Position numbers and translations under genes: made by a program. The notes beneath the pieces were generated by a model that saw only the letters and a list, made by a program, of their open reading frames with translations, was not told where the DNA came from and did not search any database. This document shows, piece by piece, positions 36,401 through 49,100 of a DNA stretch of 64,000 nt (position 1 is its first letter; each line of letters begins with the position of its first letter). The stretch comes from Bombus terrestris (taxonomy: Eukaryota > Arthropoda > Insecta > Hymenoptera > Apidae), in the NCBI RefSeq assembly GCF_910591885.1, contig NC_063275.1, forward strand, positions 16,542,501 to 16,606,500, in the 5' to 3' direction.

Positions 36401-39400
36401 GGTGAGCTTTCATTAGGAGCAGCCTTGTCAACGACACACCCTCGGTGAAGGGAAGAAACAGAGTGCGGTAAGGGTTGTGGCTCGTGCGCGATAAATAACC
36501 CAGCCTGTGACTTAATGCCTTCGCCAAACTTCTTTCTCGATTCTTACCGACAGACGTAGCCCTTGCTTCGCCACGAATTTCGCTTTGATTCGCCTAAACG
36601 CCACTTTGCAGGGCGTTGTGAAATATGGCTTTCCAATGAGGCCTAATCTTTTTCTATAGTCTTTTCTATATACTCCAGTCAAGAAAGGAGAAGTATCCCT
36701 ATGATCGTTCAAAAGTAGAAAATGAGAGACGTATGAACGAAAAGGCGAGGATGCGTGCGGAAGTTAATGATTCTCGAGGATTTTCGTTGTCAAAGGGTTA
36801 GGAAAGGGTGCTAGAAAACACGAACGAGTGGAGCGGACGTTGGACCAAGTCCAAACGATTCTGCGAGCTATAAAGTACCGCGGAGGTCCTTGAGGTGTAT
36901 CCATTAAGCCGCGGGCAAACAAACTCGAAGTGAGCGTCAACGACCGCCACTTTGCCCGTAATATATTACCACGTGACTAACGCACGAGACTAAATCGCGG
37001 CCGCTCGACTTTGCTATATCCGCACTCGTCAGATTGTATTTTATAAGTAAACAGATCGGCAAGATTTATTCGCGCGCCGGTACGTCTTATCCTCGATATC
37101 GTAAATTCATCGGGCTTAATTTATCGAGTTAACGTAGGGTTCTTTCCGCTGGCTTTCTAACGGTGCACATCGTTGCTTAGGTGTTTGGTTAGTATTCCGT
37201 TTCGTATATAAAATTTTGTACGATCAATATGGCTTATTGAAATAAATTAATGTTATAGACTTGCATTTAGAAAAAAATGTAACGATCTATTTTTTCTCTC
37301 GCTGACTTAGCCCATTGTCTCTGACGTCTATTCATCGAAAGTTTGCCTAAAATATCTAAATTCGAATTGTATGGCTAACAGTAAGAACCACGCTTGTTCG
37401 TTTCTTTATCATTACGCGTGTCCTTAATTTATGTTAAAAAATAATCCGATTTGCCGTGCTTGAAACATCGTTGTAGATGTTAAGGAGCAAAAATCAGCTG
37501 ATGACGAATCCAATTTCCGTTATCGTGTAATTATACGGCAATTTTAATAACATTAAGCAAGACGCTCCTCGTTTTACTTGTAAAAAAGAATACATTTTAA
37601 TATTGCTTCTACGTCATCGTGGGAAAACGGTGACATACTAGACGCGAATGATATTTAATGACGGTCTGTGCCTATTATTTGATAGGTTGCAACATGTTAC
37701 GAACAAGGGTTAATCTAAAGAACGATGAAATATTCATCGTGGGAAATGCATCGGTCAAAGATCAATTTTTGAATCAATTTTTCTTATTTTCATTTGCTTT
37801 GTTTATTCATGGATATGACGATTGCAAAAATGTAATATCGTTTTTAATGCGGACTATTTTCAAAACAATGTAACGATTGCAACCAGGAGTACATCAAATG
37901 AAAATTTCCGCCAGATTTATGTTCTTTCAATGAAGCTACTGAATATTTTAATACAGAAATCGTATCGCTTTACATTTCAATGCAACAATGATAATAACCT
38001 CGTCGAATGATCAACGTTTCTACATTGCAAACTGCTACCTTTCAATAATTGATAACCTTTATACTTTGCATATATATCTTCGCAAGGTGGACGTTTTTAC
38101 AATGTCACCTCAATCATAGTCGAGAGAAATCTTGAGAAAAGTTTTTCACTTTTCATTTATGCAAACTCTATACATCACCTTAAAATCTCAAACCGTTTTT
38201 TACATCTGTAAACTTTAGTTGTATCGTAATTACTGTTCGATGAGAACATCAATGCAGCATCACGTCCCATCGCGTCGAAAAAGCAAATCGTGCACTATAT
38301 CCGTTAAACTACTATCCTACGCTGAGATCGTGTAACGTATGCTAATTTGACAAATTGTGAAGGGTACGCGTGTGCGCGAGTACGAGTATGACGTAGTCAA
38401 TGATAAACGCGCGTTATCGATCGTCTTCATCGATCGTGCGTCGCGGTCACAGCCAGAAGAATCCAAGACGCACGCGCTGCTGGAAGCTGCTTCGGACATG
38501 TACGTGACACTGGCCATCTCTCATCCGGTCGTCGAATATATCTGTACGCTTGATATCGATCGTTGTGCACGCACGCAATCAGATATCGCACCCACGCGTT
38601 TGTTCGCCGCGTGTGACACGCAGCTCGCGAACGTTCCTCGAACTAGGCGCGATCCCAGGGAATTACGACTCCTCGTTGATAGAAATTCCAGAAAAGATCC
38701 AAGCTGTCTCTGTGGAATAGATCGTCGATATTTATTCTTGAGACGTGTGAATGTTTAACTGTCATTTAACTTTAAGATTAAAAAATAGATCGTTATCGAT
38801 GCATCATACACGTCTATTGTGCTAATTCCAAGTGGACATGCGTTTTTCTTTTGTTTATTTAGATTTTTCCAACTTGTGTTAGACTAAACTAAACGTATAA
38901 AAGAGCGCGTACAATAATCTATCCGTGACACCGCATCGTCGATTAGTAGTCAATTACTAACTACTGGAGAGCTGTGTTCGTTCGTTAGCGAGGGACACGC
39001 TTCTTGAGGGCCTGCTGCAAATTTTTACGATGTACCTATACGACGTTAAGGTTACGGGATCCGCTGCACATGGTCGCTTTTAGTACCGCGATAAACGAAT
39101 TGAGATTCTTCCAGGGACACAGCAAATTTCTCTTACTTATATATACTTGTTTATTTGTACTATTAATTTAACATTTTCAATTCGTTTATTGTATTTTTGA
39201 TTTAATACTTGTGAAATTATATTAGAGAAGTTATAAGTATATTAGATTATTACACATGCTTAGATTTTGTAGCTTTGCAAGTAGCCTTCTAACATAGGTT
39301 TAATCTGGTATGTGTCAAGTGGTTCGACCACAATAACATCGCTATTCACGATCACGAACCTCCTAAGTGCCTGTCCGTAATGCGCGCGACATAAACACTA

Positions 39401-39783
39401 TATGTACATCCTAAGTGCTTACACGTTTACAACGGCTCTGGAAGTTGGATTTGAAGTTAGTCTAAATATACTCAACGATCTCAACATAGAATAGTCATAA
39501 AATTAATCATTCTCTGATTTTCGAAAAAAGAAAGACATAGAAATTCAGAAGAGTCGTTAAAAAAGGTAAGATTCGAGAAATTGGTCTGAAAAACGTAGAG
39601 AACGAGGGAGAGAAGAGAGACAAATCCTTCGAGCGAGACTGTCTTCTTCAGTGTTCTGGTTTTCGCGTCTGGTTAGTGTCGTCGAGACTCTCGTGGTCGA
39701 CTTATCGGTGTTTATGTTAAACCGACGCATTTAACAGCCGGAACGGTTTATCTGGCCGATAAATAACACTGAAAGGAGAGCCT

Positions 39784-39820
39784 GAGAAGAGAAGAGAAGA
39801 GAAGAGAGAGAGAGAGAAAG
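39784..39820 (+). repeat. (AGAAG)n/(GA)n microsatellite
   Basis: About five AGAAG units grading into pure GA. Confidence 0.85.
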
Positions 39821-40275
39821 CTTGTGTTCACCACTCCGAATGGGAGGCCGCGTTTCTCGCATCGTTATTGTTTCTACGGCCGATCCTGAAGGACTTTTCT
39901 TCGCTGGAAAGTCCGTTCCTCCACGGTATCTCGATGGACCGTATCGATGAGAAATACTTCCTTTTAATCTGTACTCTGACCCAACATTCTACCCTCTGAC
40001 CTTTCAGCCTTTGTTCCGCTATCTCGTCCAATGATTTTCAGCTTCCTAGAGACAGTCGATCGTTGCTTCGTTCGATTTCTCTGAAATCGTATATTATTTC
40101 ACGCCTCCTCATTGACCCTTTCCCCGTTTCAAGTGTCTCCAGCGAGGTCGTAAATTCGATAGCGAAAGGGTTAGGGGGTTAAACGTCGGATGCTAATCGT
40201 CCATGAACATGACGCCTTCGAGCTTGTACATTTACATATCGTACCGTCTTTCCTACTTCTCTATCTTGGATACCT

Positions 40276-40286
40276 AGCAGCGCCAC
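40276..40286 (-). promoter_or_regulatory. AGCAGCGCCAC motif, copy 3
   Basis: Exact 11-mer repeat of the copies at 12659 and 25881. On the minus strand, with its flank (AAGTGGCGCTG), it has one mismatch to the CTCF core AGRKGGCRSYR. Confidence 0.3.
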
Positions 40287-41324
40287 TTTGTTTAGTCGAT
40301 ATTTCGATATACAAATATCTTCACGTTTCAATATAGTTTCCAGTTTAGCGCTTGATCGATAAATCTTAGAAAATAGGGACTTCGAACTAATTACCGAAAC
40401 TGTCTTTAGAAAATAACCGCTATTGTACGGTACGCATAAAGTAACGTTGGAAATTAACGTTGAAAACGAGACAAGCGTACGAGGAATTTATAAATAATAC
40501 CGACGATCATTGGGAAACGGGTCGAAAAAGAAAGGGTAGTTTAGAATAATGTCGGATGCGGAGTTACCAGACACGGCGTCGAGATGCAATTTCCTTGTAA
40601 ATCGTGACAAACCGACCGGGAGAACGACAAGGAGATAACATTAGATGTCCACGTGTACACGTGTATCGGTATACACGTTGGCACGTCTCCCCCGACGCGA
40701 GTATTTTCAGACGCGCGAGCGAGAAACGTGCGAGCTATTCGTTTGACGGCGGAACATAAATTCGGAACGTGGCATGATTTTCTCGCCTTGTCACCTTTGT
40801 CATTTGCTGCTTAGAAATACCGAGAGGTTCATTCCCATCTCCAGACTGATTTCTTTTTTTCAAACAGGATTGCGGACGAATCCACGAGCTAGGGTTGTAA
40901 CTAAACGCTTCAGAATCATCTCTCTTTGAGTATTTCTTTTTCTTTCTCTTTTCTTTTTTATTAATAAGTGGTATAATATCAAGCTGGTGAAGAACCAGAG
41001 GTAATTAATCGTAGCAGATGGTTAATGAAATTGAAGTATATGCGAGAATTTCCTCGATAGAATGCTTGATGCTACTTTGTAATTCTTGCGAATCCTCCCC
41101 GGCTCTATAAACGTCAAGGTGATGAACTTAGATGACGAAGTTGCATTTAAACTCATTAAATATACGTTTGTTTGAAGTTTCTTAACACACTAGACTGCTC
41201 TAACATATTTGTTGGCACTTTGTAAAAATGGAACATCATATGACGTTCCTTTATCGTACATATCGTATAGGAACACCTCACTGACCTCACTGAAGAAATA
41301 AAATAGTCAAACTGGAAGATGGTA

Positions 41325-41449
41325 TCCCGCTGGGGGTAGCCATGCAGATGTTATCTAGCAATTAAGCTAGAAAAATTAAGCCAGCAAACCGAATGTCCAG
41401 CGGGACAAATTGTAAAGTACAAATTAAATAATAATAATAAAAAAAAAAT
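41325..41449 (+). mobile_element. probable 3' end of a truncated non-LTR retroelement
   Basis: The segment ends in an AAAT(AAT)n tail running into about ten A (41425-41449), typical of LINE or LINE-mobilised SINE insertions. Just before the tail is a folded segment: TCCCGCTGG at 41325-41333 pairs with CCAGCGGGA at 41397-41405, and inside it CTAGC pairs with GCTAG (41355-41370). Structured 3' ends followed by A-rich or TAA-type tails are known in I, R1 and CR1-like elements. No reverse transcriptase is visible, so the copy is strongly 5'-truncated. The left boundary is uncertain and no target-site duplication was found. Confidence 0.45.
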
Positions 41450-44160
41450 ATTATGTAGAAACCAACATTTCTTGAATTTATAGTCAGAAGTTGCAGGAAC
41501 TCTTCGAGTAAGCTCTTGAAAGTGAAACCATCAGCCATGCACGAATGCTATAAGAATTGTATTCGAAACCTCGACAAACCTAAACAAGAGAACGACATTC
41601 GCTACAAAAGAAAACAAATTGTCACGAAAGGAACCGTAGGAAACACGGTCCCCAAATTCGAAGAAGTATAAAGGGAAGCCATCGTTCGTGAAATCAGATC
41701 GTTTCACGGCTCAAAGAAAACATACTTCTTTCAGAAAACGTCGTTTCGCGTTTTATCGCTTATTTAGCGAAGAAACCATGAACGCGACACAATTCGGTCG
41801 CGGTGAAATCAGCCGCGAGAGGACCAGCGAGCGCTGACAGACACGGAACATGCGCTCACGAGAGTTGCCGCTTTTTGTCACTTTTTACGGCCCACAGACC
41901 CCAAAAATATGGCCATTAGCTCCGCGAAGAAAAACACGCTTGTCGGAAAAGACCCGTAAACACGACACGAGAGACCCGGTCAGGGGCCACGGATTCGTAT
42001 TACACGAGTTTCTTGCGACGAACCATCGCCAGCCGGACCTTCTTCGTCTTACTCTCCCGATACTTGGACACGCGCTATGAGTAGACCGAACAGCACTCGC
42101 TGGCACTTCCGTTAACTACTCATTAATAGAAGTTAGTGCTTAAGTAGTGAAATAATTACGCTAATCTTCTCCAACAGTCAGGAACTTCAAATTAAAAGTC
42201 AGCAGCGAAGATTTTAATCACTTCTCTAGCTGAGTTTTCGCTTACGATCGTGAGCTATGTATTTCAGTTATTACGATGACAGAGCATAACAAAGGTTCTC
42301 AGGGGTCATTTAACTGTGATGCATTGAATCGAAGGAAGAGAATACATACAATGTAACAAACGTGTTAATGAGTTTGAACTGGTTGAAGTCGCTGTGGAAG
42401 TTCTATTTGGTCTCGGGTCATCTGAATGTTCCGTTGTTTCTGTGAATTTCCCAGCGTTATGCAACACACAAATAATTCGTTTGCTGTTAATTGCAATGCA
42501 GCGATTTATATTCGACTATTTTATATAAATTAGCAGATTTTTATAGATTCATCAAATATTTAATAAGTAATGACCTAATTACGTACCAAATTCTGAGCAA
42601 TGCAATTCCATTTAGAGATCGATTTCCTCGCAAGAACTTCGCAATTTTCCGATGTTTATTCCATCGCCACGAGATCGTTTTGTCTACATACGGAGCGCGT
42701 AGGTCGAGAGAGAAGTTGTTGTAGCTCGAGTAGGGTCTAAGGGCGAAACAACACACTCGGCCAGGTCTCGTACGGTTTACACGTTACGCGCGATGTTTCC
42801 AGCTTTTATCAGCCGGTACACTTGACTCGAGTTTAAATCCGCCGGTTCTCGCTCGAACAGCAGACGAGCCCTGTCTCGGCTCGCAAATAAACCTTCTTCC
42901 CGATGCGGCAGAGACAACACACCGTGGATTTTTCCGGTTGCTTTTCGTCCCGAATATACGTGTGACCGGCTGTTTGTCCAAGGATCAAGATATTTACGTG
43001 TCAACCTCGTCAACCTTCTTTCGAGCTTGCGTGTCTCGCGGACAGAACAAACATTCGAAGTTCTTCAGCTTTTTCGGGAAAGTCACGCTGAAAAATTCTG
43101 AGAATTTCGCTTGGCCTGGAAAAATCTGTATTTCATAAAATTAATGCCAATTTTCGTGTCCATACCATCACACGGTATAGAGATGTTTCGCTATTGAGTG
43201 TGTTCCCTCTAGCAGAGGGATTTTGTTGGAATTGCATTCGTAAAATTCAGCGCAATATTTTGTAGCTGTATAATAAAATAATGCATTTTCCACGTAATTT
43301 ATTGTCAATTTCAAAGAAAACAGAGCACGTTCGATAAACGGAGAACGCGATGTTTTCAAATCGACGTCGCGTCAACGAGAGTGTCCATCTTCGACGAATG
43401 AATCGCGATTATCAGTGGCTCATCGGAATCAATTATCGAGAAGAGGTCCATGGTGGCATGATTCCGTAGCAAATGCAGGCTGGATGCGGCTCGTGCAATA
43501 CGTGAAATATCAGACAGAATCTACTGTCACGCTGCGCGGTAAATCAAGCCGGGGTTACCAGGCGACCGCGACCGGCGATACAGAAATACAAAGCACGCGC
43601 ATTCTGATTCAGACCGCCCGTAATCGTCGAGAACAAAACTTACAGCCAGATGGAGGAACGTATAGCGCGACTAGGTACAGGACGATTCAGGGAAATCGAT
43701 ATGCTTGAGGGAAAAATGATCTCTAGCTTCTCCTAAAGGGGAAAATGTTTAAAACTTTGACTTGGTAAAAAAATGAAAATGGATAATGTGCTGACATATA
43801 TATGTATACAGGATGATTGGAAGCAAACACCACGCGTCGTGTCGAAAGGCGAGTTTATATTTGGAGGTTCGAAATTCGTTACTAATGGCTAACTTTGTAT
43901 AGGACGATTTAAAATTAACGATTGAAAAGTTTTCGAAAAATTGGTCAAACGAATGTTTCTGAAACAATAATTATACGATGTTGTTCCAAAATTCACACTA
44001 TCGTAATTTACGTAAATCTTGGCGGAGCCACTTTTGACGAGGCCTGTAGACACGCATGAATTTCACGGTGGAGCGAGTCAGGAGGGAGACTGTCTCCAGT
44101 TTGCGAATATCTGGCGACTATCTCTTGGCTATCGGAGGGTCATCGGCTAGGTTGCCCATA
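41450..44160. other. non-coding stretch, nothing recognised
   Basis: Unique sequence without a supportable gene. The 97-codon plus frame at 43415-43708 has no domain. An AT-rich section lies at 42480-42620, and a TATATATGTATACAGG sequence at 43797-43812 was considered as a transposon end and set aside. Confidence 0.5.
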
Positions 44161-44472
44161 TAGGTATACATCAACGTATATATCGAAGAGGAACAAGCAG
44201 ACGAAGGAAAGGAACGAGATGACCATAGAAGAAAACGAGACGATCGGACGGAGCAGTAAGAAAAGACGGGTCAACAGATTGCGTGGAAGGGAAAGGAAAG
44301 GAAAAGTCGTGGCATGGATAGGAGAGAGGAGCAAGGAACGCGAAGGAACAACGGTGTACATGGGCTAGGGTAAAAGGAAGGGAGGTTAGGATAGCGGAGA
44401 AGGTGGGAGGCAGAGGCGAAGAAGCCGGTGCAAGAAGGGTAGAAAGAGAGAAGGTAGAGGATGAGAGGCCAG
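44161..44472 (+). other. strand-asymmetric purine-rich tract
   Basis: About 300 bp in which the plus strand is mostly G and A (GGAAAGG, GAGAGGAG and similar), without a simple repeat unit. Minus-strand frames across it read as Leu/Ser/Phe/Pro-rich and are not considered coding. Such tracts can be eroded GA microsatellites or pyrimidine-rich intron segments of a gene on the minus strand. Confidence 0.5.
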
Positions 44473-45348
44473 ACCGGGCTACAAGCTGTCGGGCGACGAT
44501 AGCATCGCCTATCGACCCCTAGGATCGCCCGAAGAGGTTTTCCATGTTCTTCTTCGTTATACGATCTTGTACGAGGAACGTTGGTACGAGGGTGTGCAGG
44601 TAACAAACACCCCCAATTATGTCAGCCTGAATTAGTAGTGGTCCAACTATTTCGAACCTAACGAGTTGCCTCTGTCCGTACACCAGCGGCATCCTTCGAG
44701 AATATCCCGGTGTATCCGGCTAGACGTCTCCCGATGCGACGCCATTCACCCTAGTCTCGTCAAACGATTTTTCATTTGTTCGAGAGGCGCCACCGGTAGC
44801 CGTGCCACGGCCAAATAAATTTTTACCCTCGACAACGAACGTCGCTTACGAGCTGACACAGGATTGGCCACGATTACGCCAGACACGAGACCTTGCTTGT
44901 TTCTTTAAGTAGCTGTTGCAATGACTAACGATCTCTCTTAGAAGTCGTTCCAGTCTTTGCGAGGAATCGTTTGAGTTTTTCGTGATGATGGTACGATCTG
45001 ATTGGGAGTTGGACGTATCGATGAATTTAATTTTATAGACGCTGGAAGAAAAAAAAAAGGTAATAGATAAGAGTTTATCTCTTGAAAAGACAAGCGGTCG
45101 TTTGTGAAGAATCTTCTATATATTCTACATTATATTCTAGCTATATATTTTACGATAATTAAATGTCTTTGATAACTATTCCAAGTAAGGTCGAAAGGAA
45201 ACACGATTCACGGTGAAGAGTTTCCGAAGGAGGAAGAATGTAGACGTTGCGGGTACGGAGAATTGGAGGCGACAGCTCTTTAGGCACGATGCGCCGGGAG
45301 AACACGACTTTTCCTTTTCAGAAGGGCGATACTATTTTACTCCGTACT

Positions 45349-45388
45349 GCGAGCGACTACGGTGTAAACCGTAGAAAAGTCTGCTCGC
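45349..45388 (+). other. 40-nt compound hairpin
   Basis: GCGAGC-GAC-TACGGT, then a GTAA loop, then ACCGTA-(GAAAA)-GTC-(T)-GCTCGC. All three left-arm segments pair perfectly with the right arm: 15 base pairs with bulges only on the 3' side. The loop is four bases. It is too short for a typical animal microRNA precursor. It could be a structured element in a transcript or a recombination-prone palindrome. No known family was recognised. Confidence 0.5.
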
Positions 45389-46046
45389 CAATTTGTTGGC
45401 CGCTAGCGGTGGACACTTTTTGAAGGCCACGACCCCATTCCTCTGCATATCTTTACTTTGCCAGCACGCCGAGTGACAAGCACATCCCGTATTCTCGTGT
45501 GTCGAAGAAAGGACTAAAAGGTTTTGCCTGCGGGAGGTGATCCCAAAGCAAAGTAGGCGGTTGGTTCTGCTTTCATTGTGCAATCGGGACACCGACCCGT
45601 TGTATCGGCCTCTGTTCGGGCTCGTTCACGGACAGTCTCTTTCCGCTTTACACGCGTCCATTATCTGTTGCCATTGTCGTCGTGTTCAACCTTCGCAGCT
45701 TTCTTAGTTGGAAAGTTGGGAAAGCACCGTAAAACACGAGTCTTTCTGTGTTTGATGAGCTCGAGCCTGATCCTCGTAGAAACTTTTTGTTGCGATGATG
45801 GAAACTTTTATCCCGTGTTACGCTGTTTGCTAGTTAAACGTTACATATTCGGAGATATCAGACTCTAACGTGACTACCATACAAATTCCTCTTAACACAT
45901 CAGTATTGATTTCTATTAGCGTACGAACAAAGCTAACTACATATGTAAATTTGGCAAATCTCTCAAATATTTGTATCTCGTTTACGTTCGTCAAAAAATA
46001 GAGAAACTCGGGATTTCTTAGAGATGTACCATCCCGCGGCAATTGA

Positions 46047-46122
46047 CTAAATAAAATTACCTAAAGTTACCTATGTTAAGTTAATTAAATTATGCTAAGT
46101 TAGTTAAAGTTTCCTAAAGTTG
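46047..46122 (+). repeat. degenerate ~10-bp AT-rich tandem repeat
   Basis: Variants of CTAAAGTTA and GTTAATTA recur about seven times in 75 bp (CCTAAAGTTA, CCTATGTTAAGTTA, CTAAGTTA, CCTAAAGTTG). Old, diverged array. Confidence 0.55.
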
Positions 46123-49100
46123 GCCAGTTAGAAAAGTATCGTACCAAGTTACGTTTCGATCTAACTGAAAAGTCATCGAGTCCAAGAGACACGCACGGTT
46201 GCCACGATCCCTTGCAACTTCGAGGCAGGGCCTGACGAAACGGTCGTCCCGCCAAAAACAGGCTCCTCGAGCGGTGCTGCCATCGGAATGACCGGCGGTC
46301 ACCTGTGTAACGACCGTCCGGTCCGCCCACGCGAACCTGTTCGCTAGCCGAGATCCCCGTGCATCCTGTACGAGACAATGCGACGCGCGCGCTCGACGAA
46401 CCCGATCGTAGTGGTGCGCGCATCGTAAGTCGAAGGGGGGCAATCTTAAGTGCGCTGCTTTACAAGATAAGGAATTAAGTACGAATACCCAGTCGGTGAC
46501 CGGCAACCAGCGCGTCGGATAAGATAAGCTTCGCGCGTACGTAGCGCCGCGCATACCAGAATCGGCTCCGACCGGTACCGAGGTGAAATCGCACGTGGAA
46601 ACGCGCTCTTGCTTTCTCCATCTTTCAGCCACCCTCGTGGCTGGTCTTTTATATCGATTTTAATTCGGTCTCGCGCGTGACACACTTCGCTCTTTATCGT
46701 TCGCCTCGAGCGTTTCGATAAAATGATCGGTGCCAAGTATCGGATAAAAATGGCGGGGGTGAGCACCTTGTTTTTGGATAAGAGCGATGTAAATTATGAG
46801 ACGGTTTAACGAGAGACGATTCTTGATGAATGTATATTGGTTATTCGTGTACTCTTGGCTTGTTCTCGAGATTTTTTGATAAGGAGACGGGTCGTTTTAG
46901 TTGGGTTGCGTGATCGCAGGTATTACTCGCATTCTGAAAATTAGTTGATTAGGTAAAATGTAGGGCTATCGTGGCTTGGAAGGGTAGTATTATGGCTAAG
47001 AGACATTTAGCGTGGTTTAAGCAAATGTCAAAGGACCTAGAGATAGTATCGATAAAGTAAATTAGATTTGTGGGCCTGGGAATTTATGATTCATAGTATC
47101 CTTACATCGATTACGTATATCGATAATTACTCATATGTATCTTATGTTTGCACGGTTCATCAGAAAGCTAACTTTACATTCCGCACTCGCTCGTATCGTA
47201 CACGATCGTTGTAAGACCACGAAATGGAGAAACGCGATCGGTTCCCAACAAGCTGATCGCAGAGTAAGTAAATCGCTCGCAGAAACGCAGTCGTTGAAAC
47301 GCGTAATGGTCTCGCGGATAGCGGAGCAGCTGTAAACAAATCGTAAAAAGAGCGGAAAGCTGCGACCCGTTTCGCTCCGCATCTCGCTATTCAGCCCTGG
47401 TAATAGTCTCGAGCGCTGTTGGAGACCCTTATAAAGTCGCTCTTCGTTTCGGTGACTACTCCTTTTTAACGCGACCCGCGATCGTTACAGCCGTAAAAGT
47501 CGAGTCGTTTCGGGAATAAGAATTCCTGTTCGGAGTCGACGCCCTTGGCACTCGCTTAGGATAGCAATGGACAACCATCGGTGAAACGTTGGTTTTTCTC
47601 GAAATTGAAGCGAGATGGGTATTCCCGGTTATTCGATAGATTTGACGATTTTACTCGGGCAAATGTTTTACTTTATACGATGCGAATGAAATAACAGATT
47701 TACGACGAAGTGATTAGAAAATGAAAACAATGGAGACATTTAATTGGTATCAAATATCAGCAAGCTTATGATATCGTGCTTCGTCGTCCGTGACCTCGAT
47801 CAAACCGAAATTAATTCTCAGTGACCACGTTAAGAGAATACATTTTCGCACGTATATCGCGCGGCGTAATCGTCGACCAAGAATTTCCGTCTCCTCGAAG
47901 GAGAAATGAAAACCGACGCACGCGTGACTGAAATATCTGATCCGCGGCTCTTTCTAAGCCAATATCAACAGAGCTCCGCTTTCGTAGTAATAATGAAAGT
48001 TAAATATCGTCTCGTCAGTCGATCGCGAGCGAGCCGAGTGGTCGAATCAATGTTTCACGGATGTTCGTGCCACGAAGCGTCCTCTTAGGATTAATTAAGC
48101 ATCGTTCTCACGAACAGAGGCATGCTGGTAAACACCTGTCGTGTATTTTAAGCACGAATCGCAAATAACTGTCTCTCGCGTTTCAATATGATGTCGATTT
48201 AAGGGACAAATTACGTTGTAATTCGAAAATAATCAACTAGATCGTCGTTTCGTGTATCATCGAGCGCAAATGAAATAGAAGAAGTCCTAAATTGTCACCG
48301 CACCACCAAACATAATTCTATACGTAAGTTATAAGCCTAGTCTATCGAGGTACGATACAAAAGGCTATTCGATGAATGGAACTAGCACGATCATCGATAT
48401 CCAACTATTGTCCACTCTAAGCACAATATCTGCGAAACTCGAACGGAACGAAACAGATGCTCGGATGGCTTTTAGACTGTCCACGTATAATTGATATCCC
48501 TTTTCTTACATGGCGATTAATCATTTTCCAAGTGTCGCTAACACCATGAGCTAGGGGTAAACGACGCCCATAAACAGCCACAACGTTGACAAACGTGTAT
48601 CAAAATATTTGTACACATTGGTTCCTCTGTAAAACCAGTACAGGATCGCGTTAAGCGAGTGTTGTTGGCCTCCTAAATCTGCAGCGAAAGAAAACCGAGA
48701 GAGAAGAGGTCCAAGCCTTTTGGGGCTCGATTATCTCGTAAAATACGTCTGACAGCCGGAGTCCTTAGTTATTACCGGAAGCAGAGGACGATCGTCGAGA
48801 AACAGGCCAGCTTATAGTGGCTCACGGAGGTGGCTATAGAGGGCCGCGTGTATGCAGAGGAAAAGCCAGTGCGTGGGTAAACACGCGTTAGTTACGTGAC
48901 CGGTCTTTATCTAGAGGCTGGAGCCCTGTAAAGACGCGACGCGGGGGCCAGGAGCTGATTCGAAATAAATCGAGGAGGCTGGGTTCCTTTCCGGTCGTCC
49001 GTTAAGCCTATTACGTTCCCTCCCTTGGTTTTCATCCCTCTGACTAGTCCCGGGAACTGAGGACGGTCATTCAGTGACACTGGCGCGAGTCGCGAGCATC

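Larger units (their letters stand above)
33456..41300. other. non-coding stretch, several AT-rich patches
   Basis: No gene is supported. AT-rich patches occur at 37190-38330 and 39120-39560, and a purine-rich patch at 34070-34170. CCTAAGTGC occurs twice about 50 bp apart near 39362 and 39411. The 133-codon plus frame at 38357-38758 is Arg/Ser/Asp-rich and unlike any known protein. The third AGCAGCGCCAC copy is at 40276-40286. Confidence 0.5.

Noticed and set aside
41350..41370. mir-9/mir-79-like fragment (TTATCTAGC ... AAGCTAG)
   Set aside because: Similarity is limited to a few bases, the stem is only 5 bp, and the context is the retroelement tail.
43797..43990. Possible transposon end (TATACAGGATGATT...)
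   Set aside because: Resembles the start of some insect DNA-transposon or LTR sequences, but no matching inverted end, target duplication or protein remnant was found.
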